Below are positions 33,791 to 44,599 of a DNA stretch of 64,000 nt, in pieces; position 1 is the stretch's first letter; each line of letters begins with the position of its first letter. Both the position numbers and the translations under genes were made by a program. The notes beneath the pieces were generated by a model that worked only from the letters and a program-made list of their open reading frames with translations, was not told the origin of the DNA and ran no database searches. This DNA is from Elgaria multicarinata webbii (lineage: Eukaryota; Chordata; Lepidosauria; Squamata; Anguidae). The stretch spans positions 91,918,001 through 91,982,000 of the forward strand of contig NC_086177.1 of the NCBI RefSeq assembly GCF_023053635.1. The letters are read 5' to 3'.

Positions 33791-33928
33791 TTTGTCTGTG
33801 TGTAAAACAAGAAATGCTGTTTGTACTGGAATGCTTGTAAATTGGACTCAGAACACACAATGTGGCCTTGATTTAACTTGTTACATCTTTCTCCCACTCC
33901 ATTTCCCACTACCTAACTTATCTTTCAG

Positions 33929-34005
33929 CCTTGGTACCTGACAGTGTAAAGAAAGAGCTTCTCCAAAGAATAAGAACGTTCCTTGCCCAACACGCCAGCC
34001 TTTGA
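33929..34005 (+). CDS. ENY2: ENY2 coding exon 4 (stop)
   Basis: The acceptor TTATCTTTCAG ends at 33928. It encodes [20 protein letters not shown], then HASL and TGA at 34003-34005, identical to human. Confidence 0.97.
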
Positions 34006-34185
34006 TTCTTCCCTTTGAGTCTTATTGTGCTGTGTTAAGTGAATCATGCCAGAAACTGGAAGACATTTTTCCATGCTTTGGGGTTAAAGTTCACTATTTT
34101 TTTTTAATGTTTAGTTACTGAAAGTGTACCTTTGTTACACTGACTTCTTAATCTTGGTATTTTAATAAAAAAAACCCCAACCATA
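34006..34185 (+). terminator. ENY2: ENY2 3' UTR and poly(A) signal
   Basis: AATAAA lies at 34164-34169, about 160 bp after the stop codon, preceded by a T-rich stretch. The cleavage site should fall near 34180-34190. Confidence 0.75.
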
Positions 34186-34189
34186 AAAT

Positions 34190-35560
34190 GCAATGAAATC
34201 AACATCCTGTGGGCGCACGTTGGAAAGAGATTACATTTCTTGCTATTAAAAGGACATTGTGTCTCAACCTAACTGGCACTTGTCGATATCTTTCGTGTCT
34301 ACTGATGACTCTTTACGTGTCTCTCTCAAAATGCACGAACAGAAATGGTAATAATAGAACACATGCTAGACTAAGTATTTGGTCTTAACTGCAAAATAGT
34401 GCAATAGCAGAGTGAAAAGGAGGCATAATGGCCATGGGATATTGAAAGGGAGAGAGGATGGGGATGTGTGTGGAAGTGTCACATTTCAGAATTACTGCTA
34501 GATTGTTTACTCTTAGCTTTTCACAGACACTTCCTTTACCAGTTAGTACTTAGCAAGAAAATGACCTTAAAGAGACATGCCGTTTTGAAGCGAAGCAATT
34601 GGCTTCTGAGAGCTGTGGGGTTACCATGGCAATAGAAGTCAGATTCTGTGATGTGCTATGTAATTTTGGCCGTACACTGAGCACCTGATCCAGCCTACAA
34701 CACTCTTTGTCAGACTGGAAAGCAATCTCGGAAATGAAATTTTCCTTCCTCTGCTGTTCATAGTCTATGCTGTCAGGGTCTAAAATAGTATAAGAAAAAA
34801 GAACCTGCATTCTAAAAATGCTCTGGATGTGCTGCAGCTTTCCCCTTCTCCCCATATCAAGATCCATTTGAGAACCCGGAAGTTCTAATCAAAATAATTC
34901 TGCAATCTTACTTACCCCACTTATTCCCTCATATTATGAGTTGGTTGCAAAATAGATACATTTTAATTGTTATTTACAAAAGCTGAATACCATTCTATAT
35001 CTGAAACATTTCAGAACGGTGAACGTAAGAATTAAAACAGTAAAATATTTTTTTTTAAAAAAACATATTTTTTTAACTCAGATTTAATGCTGAGTCAAAC
35101 AGACCAAAAGCATCTGGAGGACAACATATTACCCATCTCTGCCTTATAGTTATCCCTGGAAAGATAGAAACTTAAAATTAGTGTACTATGAAACCAGTCT
35201 TACTGAATTCAGTCAAGCTTACTTTTGAGTAGACCTATGGGAGTCTGGCAGGCAGGCACAGGATTGCCATAATAAATGTTCTGGTTCCGGCCAGGCCCCA
35301 ACCTATCTAATTTTAGGAACTGCTCTCTGTGTAACACTTCTCTTGCAAAACCTCCCAACGCAGCCCTTCTCTCCTCTCCTTTTCAAACTTCTAAAAAGCG
35401 AGCCTGCAGCATTTTTCTGTACATCTCATAGTTCGATGAACATAAAAATGTTATACTATAGTTTCTAGCTGATAAATCATTTCCCTTTGGAACATGGATG
35501 CATTTTAATAAAGAAATAAAGGACTGCGGGAGCTGCCAGACAACACCATGGTCAGATCTA
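34190..35560. other. ENY2-EBAG9 intergenic gap; no PKHD1L1 exon seen
   Basis: In human the very large PKHD1L1 gene lies here. In this window only about 1.4 kb separates the ENY2 poly(A) signal from the EBAG9 CpG island, and no recognisable PKHD1L1 exon is present. A 105-codon minus-strand open frame at 34550-34867 has no motif I recognise and no splice or promoter support. A decayed MITE B is at 35190-35270. Confidence 0.6.
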
Positions 35561-35569
35561 CCGATCACA

Positions 35570-36720
35570 TTGTCAGCCCACGCGTTGTACGGCCCGGAGG
35601 GTGCTGGGAGTTGTAGTCCAACCAGCTCGGGGGAGGCTTGCACCAAAGGCCGCATAAAGCCACGAGCAGAAGCCCTATTCACGTCACGTGGCGAGCCAGC
35701 ACGTCACTTAAGCTCCGCCTCCCTGGCTCGGCGCTCAATGACCCCTCCGGGAGGTGGGGGGGAGAAGCGGTTTTCGCGCGCTTGCGCAGAGTGCCCTTTC
35801 CTGTCCTTTCCCCGCCCCTCGTTCCTACTCCGCGTTCGGTTGGTCGCGAGGGGCGTGGCCGGAAAAGGCGGGCCTGAGCGAGCGGGTCTCCCAGGTGACC
35901 ATAAGGCGGAACAGCCGATGGTCTGGTGAGGGAGACGATGGCTGAGCAGGAGGCCGCGCCCGCCTTTGAATGACGGGAGCTCGCGCTCGCCGAGGGAAGC
36001 GGCTCCCCCTCGGCTCGGGCCGCGTCGCCTCCATCTCCGCCCCGCTCCGCGCTGGACAAGGTGAGCGCGGGCGAGGCGCAGCCGCCCCCTACAGCCGCTC
36101 CCCACCGGCGGAGCTGAGGCGGCTTCTCCCGCTGCCCGGCTCCGCTCTCCTCCTGCTTCCCCCGAGGGTCCGCTGGCCCCCTTCTCCTCAGGACGAGCGT
36201 CTCGCTGGGCCCCGCTAGTGCCCGCATGGCCTCGCCGCTTGCCGCTTCCCCGGCTGGGCTGAGGAGCGCATCTCCCGCACCCCGTCAGCGGCCCATCTGC
36301 GGAGCAAGAGCCGTAGCCGGCCTCGCAGGGTTATCGTGGGTCGGTCTCCCTCCCTCCCTCCCTCTTCTTCCTCTGGGGGACGAATCAGGCGAAACAACAT
36401 AGGGCAACTACCGCTGCTCTGGGAAGAGCCCCCGCGCCGTAGACGCTTCCGAGTGAGGCTGGTTTTGAAGGGCCGCTGCCTTCTCCTCCGCCACGTGGAA
36501 GGAGACCCACCGTTTCTGAAGCCTGCGGTGCCCTCCGAGTGTGAGGCTAGGTGGCCGGGTGCGGGCGGCACCATAAGCGACGGTTGACTTCAACGTCCCG
36601 CCTATTACCAATCTCCCCCCCCCCCCGGTTCATTATCGTGTCGTCTGAACTCAACCGGTGACTTACACCCGTGGCGTCAGGTCTCAAATCCCTTTCACAC
36701 TCCCCCGCCCCCCCCCTCTC
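35570..36720. promoter_or_regulatory. EBAG9: EBAG9 CpG island promoter
   Basis: Dense CpG and GC-box-like sequence (CCCCGCCCC, GGGGCGTGGCC). A ZNF143/SBS-like site reads TGCTGGGAGTTGTAGT at 35602-35617 (reverse complement ACTACAACTCCCAGCA). The human promoter is known for an estrogen response element; here only a half-site GGTGACC near 35893 is visible, not a clear full palindrome. The long open frames on both strands reflect high GC and are not genes. Confidence 0.75.
35880..36060 (+). other. EBAG9: EBAG9 probable non-coding exon 1
   Basis: A strong donor, CTGGACAAG then GTGAGC, follows 36060 inside the CpG island, and the first coding exon has 5' UTR sequence after its acceptor at 42522. 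The start coordinate is approximate. Confidence 0.5.
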
Positions 36721-36949
36721 TTTATTTTGGCTTCTCCTCAGTTTTGTTTTTTCTGACATGCAGATCCGTGCATGACAGATTGCATTGCAGATCCTTTGAG
36801 GAAAAAGCCCATGCCGGCTCATCTAACAAATACTGAGCGTTTTTCTAGTCCCAAAAATAATGAGACCTTTTCCTGCAGCTACAGTGAGCAGATCTTGCTC
36901 TAGCAATGAGACTTCACATGCAGAGACAGAGGGAGAGAAAAGCTGCTAA

Positions 36950-37071
36950 GGCTGCAACCCCCTGTGCATGTTTAGACAGAAAAAAATGCCCTACAACTCC
37001 CAGCATGCCCCAGTCTGGGGCATGCTGGGAGTTGTAGGACTTTTTTTTTGTCTACATATGATTGTGCCCTT
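36950..37071. mobile_element. Palindromic MITE A, near-perfect hairpin
   Basis: The core 36990-37038 is a perfect inverted repeat: 24-bp arms around a single T. Each arm holds CTACAACTCCCAGCATGCC. Outer arms TGTTTAGACAGAAAAAA and TTTTTTTGTCTACATATG pair less well. It lies just inside EBAG9 intron 1. Confidence 0.85.
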
Positions 37072-37269
37072 AGCTGTGTTTGTGACCTGATCAAATACAA
37101 GTCCAGCTTGCATTAGATGGCCAAAGTACAGGTACAAGATGTACTGACCTAGTTTCCATGGAGCCAGTCTCCATGGTTCCACTTCAAATGCCATTCCTTC
37201 ACACAAATTTGGTTCATAATTGCAGCTCTAGCTGTATAGCTAATAAATAAGGCCCATGTTATGAAATTG

Positions 37270-37701
37270 TGCTTTTATTTTATTTATTTAAGGATATTTA
37301 TGCCGCCATTCAGCCAAAAAAGGCTCTCACGGCGGCTTACAAAAGTATTTCTTGACAGTCCCTGCCCACAGGCTTACAATCTAAAAGACATGACACAAAA
37401 GGAAAGGGGATTGGGAGGGAGGAGGAGGGGGAAAAGGAAAGCAAACTCAGGCACTACAATCTTAGTTGCAAAGTTCAGCAGTTACAGTTGACAGCAGGAG
37501 GGAGGGGGCTTTCAGCTGGAGCTGGACCCAGGCACGGTGGAGAGGTGCCTGGCTGCTGCTTGCTCCCTCACTGGTGGCCTCTGCAGAGACAGTTGGTAGC
37601 AGGAGGGAGGGGGCTCTCAGCTGGAGCTGGACCCAGGCATGGTGGAGAGGTGCCTGGCTGCTGCTTCCTCCCTCACTGGTGGCCTCTGCAGAGACAGTTG
37701 G
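37270..37701 (-). mobile_element. Retroposon with 105-bp tandem units, antisense copy
   Basis: Same structure as 29472-29938. Unit starts at 37494 and 37599 (105 bp apart). The tail is TTTTATTTTATTTATTTAAGG on the left. Confidence 0.8.
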
Positions 37702-37794
37702 CACTTAAATGTTAGAATTAGTGCTGTAAATATAAACAAGGGCTTATTGCAAATATAATGAGTCTTGCGGCACTTGTTACAAATATAATGAGTC

Positions 37795-38575
37795 TTGGGA
37801 CAAATTTATTCTGGCCCTATAAGGTATAAACCTCTATCATGTATGTCCTTTTTTCTGAAATAAAAACGCAGAACTTTGTAACCTTTCTTCATTGAGAAAT
37901 TACTAAAGTCCCTTAATCATTTTGGTTGCCCTTTCTGCACCTTTTCCAGTTCTCTAACATTTTTGACATGCAGCGTCCAGAAATGCATGCGGTATTCCAA
38001 ATGTGGTTGCACCATAAATTTCTATAAACTCATTACAATATTGACTGTTTTATTTTTGCTCCCTTTCCTAATGATCCCTATCATATAATTTGCTGCTTCT
38101 TCTTTTTTTATTACAATTGCTATATACTGGGATGATGTTTTCATTGAGCTCTCCACCATGACCCCAAGACCTGTTTCCTGCTTAGTCACCACTAGCTCAG
38201 ACTCCATTAATCATATAAATAAGGTTAGGGAGTTTTGCCCTAATGTCTGTCACTTTATGCTTACTTCTATTGAACCGCATTTGTAATTTAACTGCCAATT
38301 CATCCAATTTGGAGAGATCCTTTCTGAGCTCTTAATTACTTTTTGTTTTTACCACCCTGAATAATTTGGTGTCCTCAGGAAACTTGGCCACCTCACCACT
38401 TGCCCCTAACTCCAGATCATTAATGAACAAGTTAAAAAGTACCAGTCCAGTGCATATCCTTGGACAGTTCCACTTCTTACATCCCTCCATTGTGTGAACT
38501 GTCCATTTATTCCTACTCTTTGCTTCCTGTTCTTTAACCAGTTATTGACTGGTTTGTTATTGGTTTGAAACTCTG
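37795..38575 (-). mobile_element. Old CR1 LINE fragment
   Basis: Antisense CR1 sequence: GTGGTTGCACCATAAATTTC, CCAGTTCTCTAACATTTTTG, ATTTGGTGTCCTCAGGAAAC. More diverged than the other CR1 copies here. Confidence 0.65.
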
Positions 38576-38729
38576 AGTTGTTTGTCCCTCAACATCTCAG
38601 AGTACCAGGTTCACACATCTCATCAAACAACCCAGGAACAGAGCATTCCTGATTTGTTGACGAAAGCGGATGCAAAACAGAAGTGGCGAGCAGGTGGGAG
38701 GCAGCACGGTCCCTGCCATGCAGCACCAT

Positions 38730-38759
38730 CAATTCATGGGTTGATTAACCCATGAATTG
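38730..38759. repeat. Perfect 30-bp palindrome
   Basis: 13-bp arms CAATTCATGGGTT around GATT. It lies in a repeat region (38600-38775) sharing the AACCCATG motif with other foldback repeats in the window. Confidence 0.8.
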
Positions 38760-38775
38760 GCATTACATGCAAATA

Positions 38776-40010
38776 TGCTCAATTGGTTGGATCTAGGATT
38801 TGCCTTCCACAAGAGGGCTCTGCTAACAGAAGGTCTGTCTACCTGAGTTTTGTGATCCCCTCCCTGCAACACCACAGCACGTCTCATTCAGCAATGTAAA
38901 TGTATATCTGTGTTGATAAATTCATGTAATATTGTTATGTTATCATGATGGGACTGGACTTCACAGCTGGTTAGTAGAAATAAAACCAGCTACCAAGCCC
39001 AGCTTTAATAGGTGGAACTTTGATTAAAAATGTGTTTGGGTCTTACTGATTGTACAGTGGTCAGGAGAAAACAGCACTGTGATAGCTGAGATGTCTAAAA
39101 TTAACTGTTCATACTTTATCGTCACTTTTCTTTGGTTAGCTGTAGGTTGCCATAACTGGTAAAACCTGCTGGTTGAGAGATTGTCTTTGACATTTAAGGG
39201 TTGCATGCTTGTTGGCTCTGTTGGATATTTTCTGAGCCTTGTAATTTAAAAAGTATTGCTTCAAGGATTGCTATGAAAAATCTGAATTTGTCCCTAATAA
39301 GTAAGACAAACTAAAACATATAGATTACCTATGTTACTATTCCATTTTCATTGTTAGTCAGCTGTACTGCAACAGGGTTAAAATATTTTTTTCCAAAGAC
39401 ACCTACAGTTGGTGCCATATTCTTTTGTTCATTGGGGAGGAGGGAGGATTGTGTGTAAATTGAAACCATCTCTTTGTCCAAGAGAACATCTGTCTTGGGC
39501 TGCAGTCCTAAGAATGCGTATTCAAACGTTTGAATTAGTTGTATGTAATTTATGGTGTTTTTATTTGTGTTGTACCCCGCCTCGATCCAGAGGGAGAGGC
39601 GGGTAACAAATAAATATATTATTATAATTATATTATTATTATTTGGAAGTAAATGGCATTGAAATCAATAGGGCTTATTTCCTAGTAAAACCTGTCAGCT
39701 AGGGTACTAATTGAAAGAAGAAAGCACATACATTATACTATAATTACACCTATATGTATGGTAAAATATTGAAAATAAAAACATATTTAGAAAGCAGAGG
39801 CATAATCTTTGCAGCTAATAATGTCTTTTATGTACTATAGGAAAAGTAGCATCCAAGATCTGTCCTCCCATTTTCATTTTTGTTGTTCTGTCTGTGCCTT
39901 TTGATTTCAGGTTATATTATTTTGAAGCCAAAATAGTGATAATTATTATTTATATTATTAGCATTATTTCCCACAACTTGTCAATGGTTTTCCAATTATT
40001 CCCTAATAAC
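38776..40010. other. EBAG9 intron 1, mostly no clear feature
   Basis: Contains one LINE-type tail at 39540-39645 (CCCCGCCTCGATCCAGAGGG plus ATT repeat). The remainder is AT-rich with no recognised element. Confidence 0.4.
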
Positions 40011-40013
40011 AGC

Positions 40014-40106
40014 TTACAATGCAATCCTATACATGTCTACCAGAAGTAGTTCCTAATGATTTCAGTGGGACTTAATCCTAGTTAAGTATGTATAAGATTC
40101 CAGCCT
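40014..40106. mobile_element. Palindromic MITE B
   Basis: ATGCAATCCTATACATGTCT on the left and AAGTATGTATAAGATTCCAG on the right around TTTCAGTGGGACTTAATCC. Confidence 0.6.
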
Positions 40107-40854
40107 TAGTGTTGCACATAAAAAATAACTAATGCAGGGTTAACTAACTGCATGATGAAAGTAAGACTGACTACTTTGAATATAATAAACTTTTAATGCG
40201 AACTAGTTCGCAGAATAGGAGTGTAGGAGGAAGTTCATAGTTTGGTTGTATTCTCTAGCATGAGTCAGTCAGAATGTTGACACAGTGAGTGAAAATAGTA
40301 TGGATTGCATTCATAGAATGCTCTTATACATGGACAGGTGAGAAATATAAACTCTTGCACTCATTAATATACTGACTTAGAATGTTAAGACTTGCTGCTT
40401 TTGTAACACCAGTGAAGGAACTCTTTATTATTTTTGTGTATGTGTATGTATTTATTTTATTCCATTTATACCCTGCCTTTCCACTCAAGGCAGCTTTAAA
40501 CCAGTTAGTTGCTTGATAGCCTGTGGCAAGTAAGAATTGCTTCCAGACAGGGAACATTTTTTCAGTGGGCAGAGTAGTTCTTTTCTTTTCATGCTGTTGC
40601 TGTGTCAGAAATTATTAATGCATTTATAGGCCCTTTGTGCTTCACCTAGGCTTTAAACATGTCTGCGCTACAGCTGGATTTCAAATTTTAAAAATGGGGG
40701 ATCCATTTTTTTCCCCTTTCCTTGTTTACAACACCTTTAAGGGCAGCTCCAGGTCCAACCTTTTAAACATAATATGACCTGCAGAGCCTTATTTGAATGC
40801 CCGGAGACCCCTCCTCCCCCACTTCATCTTGGGATTCTGAACATGCAAATGCTT

Positions 40855-41185
40855 TGTTCAGGTTTGGATGATTAAACAATCCATGGGTTTTTAATAATGG
40901 GTTGTTTGTAAGAGTGCAAGAGTGTGCATACTGGCTATTGCTCACTTCTGCTTTGCTAAGCAGCTCAGGAATGCCAGTTCCTGGTTTGTTTGTGGTGACA
41001 TCCAAGCCTGAAATGCTGGGTTGCTGAGTGAGAAACAACCAAGAGTTTTAACCAAACAACAAATCATGGGTTAAAACTATGATGTTTACAAAGCAGGAGT
41101 GAGTGGGATCCAGCTCACTCACTGCTGTGAGTTCACAAACAACCCATGGTCAACAAACTGTGGGTTGCTTGTCTGTGACTTCACC
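40855..41185. mobile_element. Palindromic repeat (AACAACCCATGG family)
   Basis: Inverted copies of AAACAATCCATGGG and ACAAACAACCCATGG, with outer GTTCAGGTTTGGATG. The ends are not precise. Confidence 0.4.
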
Positions 41186-41511
41186 ATCAATTCAGGTTTT
41201 TTTCTTCCCATTTCTCCTGCCGCCGCCAACCAAACCTGCTTTTTGTAACATCTTGCCTGATGAAGAGGTCTGGAGATCATGAAAGCTTGCACGTTTTTTG
41301 ACGTCTTTTGGTTCGCCTAATAAAGTTATTACAGTAATACAGATTTTTATTTATTTATTTTTATGGTCAACAGGGCTACCTTTGTTTTTGATTTTTATCA
41401 CACAACAGAAATAAAAAAACCTGTTGTTTACATAAAGTGTTCTCAGAGTATATAGAAAGATTTTATAAAATGTCTAGCCTATAATGGTCATGTGACAATA
41501 AATTAAACTAT

Positions 41512-41688
41512 GGCCCACTTCAGAAAACACCTTAAACCATGGCTTTAACCATGGTGGTTAAGCCAGAAAGGTGGCCTGTGTTCAGAAGACACCTTAAACC
41601 ATGGCTTTAACCATGATGACAAAGGCAAAAAGCCTTAGTCACTGTGGTTAAAGCCATGGTTTAAGGTGTCTTCTGAATGGGGCCTATA
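41512..41688. mobile_element. Palindromic MITE D
   Basis: Left end GGCCCACTTCAGAAAACACC; right end GTGTCTTCTGAATGGGGCC. Internal TTAAACCATGGCTTTAACC repeats. TAT flanks both sides. This is the uninterrupted sister of 24571-25382. Confidence 0.75.
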
Positions 41689-41699
41689 TCAAGTTCAAA

Positions 41700-42410
41700 C
41701 AAATGGTGATATAACTCCACTCACACCCCCACATCCCCCACGTACGCATCACCAAATATGGCTGTTGGAAGTCAACTTAAACACCAAAGCTTCCTGAACT
41801 GTGAATACTATTGAAATGTTATCTATCAGTGTGCATTCACAAATGCAAAAATAAAATAAAAAGCAGTTAATCAAACCATTCAACTGGAATGGACCAAAAT
41901 AGTATGAATAGTAACTACTACTTCATGTCGACAATATTTCAGGGTTTTGTATTTTGCTCACTTTTTTCCTGTCATTCAAAACAATTGTACGCCTAAGAAG
42001 TCAAACTAAAAATGGCTTTGTATGATCCGCCACCACCAACATTCTAAAGGTAGAATTCAAAGGAATTAAAGTATAAATCTTCCAAATAAGATTGAAAAAC
42101 ACTCAAGGTTCTGGACAGCCTATTTTCTTTCTTTCTTTCTTTATAATTAATTTACTTAACTGTCCAACTGTACTCATGCAGAAAAGATTTCCCTTGACTG
42201 AATGTGATAGATTTAAGAGGCTTATTCATAATTTGACACTGAGTTTGACTCCTTCATATCTGCTTTCATTTTGTGAAAAAGCAAGCTTTCAAAACAGTGA
42301 AAAAAGTATGTAAATTTGTGAGTATCCTGACCAGGAGCATAGAAGTGCAAAGCGCTGGCTAATTATAAGGTATGTTCCTTGGTGCCTAAGTAAGAATGTG
42401 GACACCTTGA
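41700..42410. other. EBAG9 intron 1 (3' part), no clear feature
   Basis: AT-rich intron with only a short TTTC run near 42125. No element recognised. Confidence 0.4.
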
Positions 42411-42537
42411 GGTCATGTCTATGAATTCTAATCATATTGAACTACATGCACTGACCGGCTCCAGCATCAGTAAGCTGATAGGCTTACATTATAAACATCT
42501 AGTATTTTCTTCCTTTTTGCAGGCGAAGACCTCCATC

Positions 42538-42620
42538 ATGGCCATTACGCAATTCCGTCTGTTTAAAATTTGTACATGCCTGGCAGCAGTACTTTCTTTT
42601 TTTAAGCGGCTAATATGCAG
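42538..42620 (+). CDS. EBAG9: EBAG9 coding exon 1 (start)
   Basis: The acceptor TTTTTGCAG ends at 42522; 15 bases of 5' UTR precede the ATG at 42538. It encodes MAITQFRLFKICTCLAAVLS then FFKRLICR, the membrane-associating segment with the Cys residues. The donor GTAAAT follows 42620. Upstream in-frame ATGs lie in intron and are not used. Confidence 0.97.
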
Positions 42621-43257
42621 GTAAATATAACATCTTGCAAGTCTTATCTAAATATGTCTTGGGATCCCTGACCATTGCTTATATGGTATTCCGTAATCTC
42701 AGCTCCTATCAATGTGCTAACATTTTCCAATAGCTAGCATGGTGCTTAGTGATGGCCAGGTGTTTTCACTGAAACTTATATGCAAAATATCAGACACGTT
42801 GGAAAAGATACGCTTACAAGTTTTCTGGTTTGACTATAACTCACCTGCCACATCCAAGAATAACCATACTGAAACATGTATAGATTAGTTTATGTCACAT
42901 TTTGATTCTACTAGTCTTTATAGCATGGTTTATAATGGAAACTTGTTATATCACAGCTCAGAAGTACCCATATTAGTCAGGATTTTAGAAGGTGTAAATT
43001 AGGATTTAGAGTTATTGCTTAGACCAAAACTAGTTCAAAAGCAGCTTGCAAAGCTTTCTTTCTTTATATTCCTTTTAAAAACAGAATTCTAATCAGATAT
43101 TTAGTTTTTTTACACAAAGGCTACTGACTTTTAAAGTTAATACTTTTTATTTAGCTTTTAAAATAATTTTCTTTCTATAAGTTTTTTTAGCTTCACTAAT
43201 AGTTCCAAGTAGTGCTTATTTTTCAGAGTTAGGAAGATGTCTGCGTTTCTTTTCCAG

Positions 43258-43336
43258 GACTGGAAGAGGACGAAAACTTAGTGGAGACCAAATAACTTTG
43301 CCAACCACCGTGGATTATTCATCTGTTCCTAAACAG
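43258..43336 (+). CDS. EBAG9: EBAG9 coding exon 2
   Basis: The acceptor TTTCCAG ends at 43257 and the donor GTAATA follows 43336. It encodes TGRGRKLSGDQITLPTTVDY and SSVPKQ after completing an Arg codon; identical to human save one residue. Confidence 0.96.
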
Positions 43337-43465
43337 GTAATACCTTTAAACACCTGGATATCAGTGATTAAACAAAAATTCTGCCAAACGACCCAGTAAA
43401 AAATAGATTGATGATGAATGCCAGTTTGCAAATAGGTAGCTAAAATCTTACTGTTTGCTCTTTAG

Positions 43466-43624
43466 CCAGAAGTAGAAGATTGGTCTTCATGGGATGAAGA
43501 TGCACCCACGAGTGTGAAAATTGAAGGTGGTAATGGCAGTGTGGCCAATCAGCAAAATGGTTTGGAAGAAATGGAGCCTGACTACTTTAAGGACATGGCA
43601 CCAACAATAAGAAAAACACAGAAA
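43466..43624 (+). CDS. EBAG9: EBAG9 coding exon 3
   Basis: The acceptor GCTCTTTAG ends at 43465 and the donor GTATGT follows 43624. It spans 53 codons from PEVEDWSSWDEDAPTSVKIE to DYFKDMAPTIRKTQK. Phase 0 at both ends. Confidence 0.96.
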
Positions 43625-43785
43625 GTATGTTTCCAACATGAAAGTCTTTTGAAATGTTATATGATAAAGTAGTCATGATGATTTAGCGATAGTAGTTGTT
43701 GCACATAAAGTGTTTTCTACATGTAGGTTATCTGGACTGTAGGTGCATTTGGCTGTCAGACTGTAGATGCATTTGGCTGTCATTA

Positions 43786-43858
43786 ATTTTTGTGAACCGC
43801 CCAGAGAGCTTCGGCTATTGGGCGGTATAAAAATGTAATAAATAAATAAATAAATACT
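43786..43858 (+). mobile_element. LINE 3' tail fragment
   Basis: GTGAACCGCCCAGAGAGCTT and GGGCGGTATAAAAATG followed by AATA repeats. Confidence 0.65.
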
Positions 43859-44089
43859 GTGGGAACATGTTCACATCCAGCGGAGGAATAACAAGTGAAA
43901 TTATATGAGTTGTTCCATCTCGATCTTTGATTGGCTACCCTGGATGGCTGCAAACTGCAGCATGGTCAGTTGTCTGATTGCTGCTAGAGTCAAATTTTGG
44001 CATCTTCAGAGAACAGTTTACTTTTTTCTGTTTTGTACCTTGGAGAGTCATTTGTAATTACGTTGACTGACTTAAGTATTTGCATACAG

Positions 44090-44540
44090 TCCGCACTCAG
44101 GTCCTCTAGGGTGAACTTACTTTAGTCAGCTAAAACTAGGCTGACATCAGTTTCCCAGAGGACCTTTTCTTCTGTCGCCCCCAGATTGTGGAATGGCCTG
44201 CCAGAGGAGATTCATAAAATTAACTCTGTGTGATTTTAAGGCAGCTTTAAAGACTAGCCCTTTCCGGCAGGCCTATCCAGATCAACACACACTCAGGTCC
44301 TCTGGGGAGAACTTACTTCAGTTTCCCAGAGGACTTTTTCTTCTGTCGCCCCTGGATTATGGAACGGCCTGCCGGAGGACATTCGTAATATTAACTCCCT
44401 CTGTGATTTTAAGGCAGCTTTAAAGACTAGCCCTTTCCGGCAGGCCTATCCAGATCAATGTAAAATCCAGAATTTTTAAGATGTATTGATTCCTGTTCCC
44501 CACCTCGATCCAAAGGGAGAGGCGTGTAAGAAATAAATAA
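44090..44540 (+). mobile_element. LINE 3' end with ~180-bp tandem duplication
   Basis: ACTCAGGTCCTCT, TTTCCCAGAGGAC, TTCTTCTGTCGCCCC and AAGACTAGCCCTTTCCGGCA each occur twice (about 44095-44283 and 44287-44462). The tail CCCCACCTCGATCCAAAGGG resembles that at 39560. It reads as a decayed LINE ORF C-terminus and 3' UTR; clade uncertain. Confidence 0.6.

Positions 44541-44590
<50 letters not shown>
44541..44590. repeat. (ATT)n microsatellite
   Basis: About 16 units form the tail of the preceding LINE fragment. Confidence 0.9.
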
Positions 44591-44599
44591 TCCCTGTCA

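Larger units (their letters stand above)
28791..34185 (+). other. ENY2: ENY2 gene span (coding exons to poly(A) signal)
   Basis: ENY2 (Sus1 in yeast) is a small helical protein of the SAGA histone H2B deubiquitinase module and of the TREX-2 mRNA export complex, acting in the nucleus and at nuclear pores. Four coding exons join in frame to 96 residues, matching the human form that begins MNKDAQ. The sequence is almost identical to human, with Asp for Glu at the exon 3/4 junction (HCK-D-VIKEK). Exon phases are consistent throughout. The neighbour upstream is NUDCD1 (divergent). Confidence 0.96.

Noticed and set aside
35498-36587. Many long overlapping open frames on both strands
   Set aside because: They lie in the EBAG9 CpG island, where high GC removes stops. 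No domain is visible and they conflict with one another.
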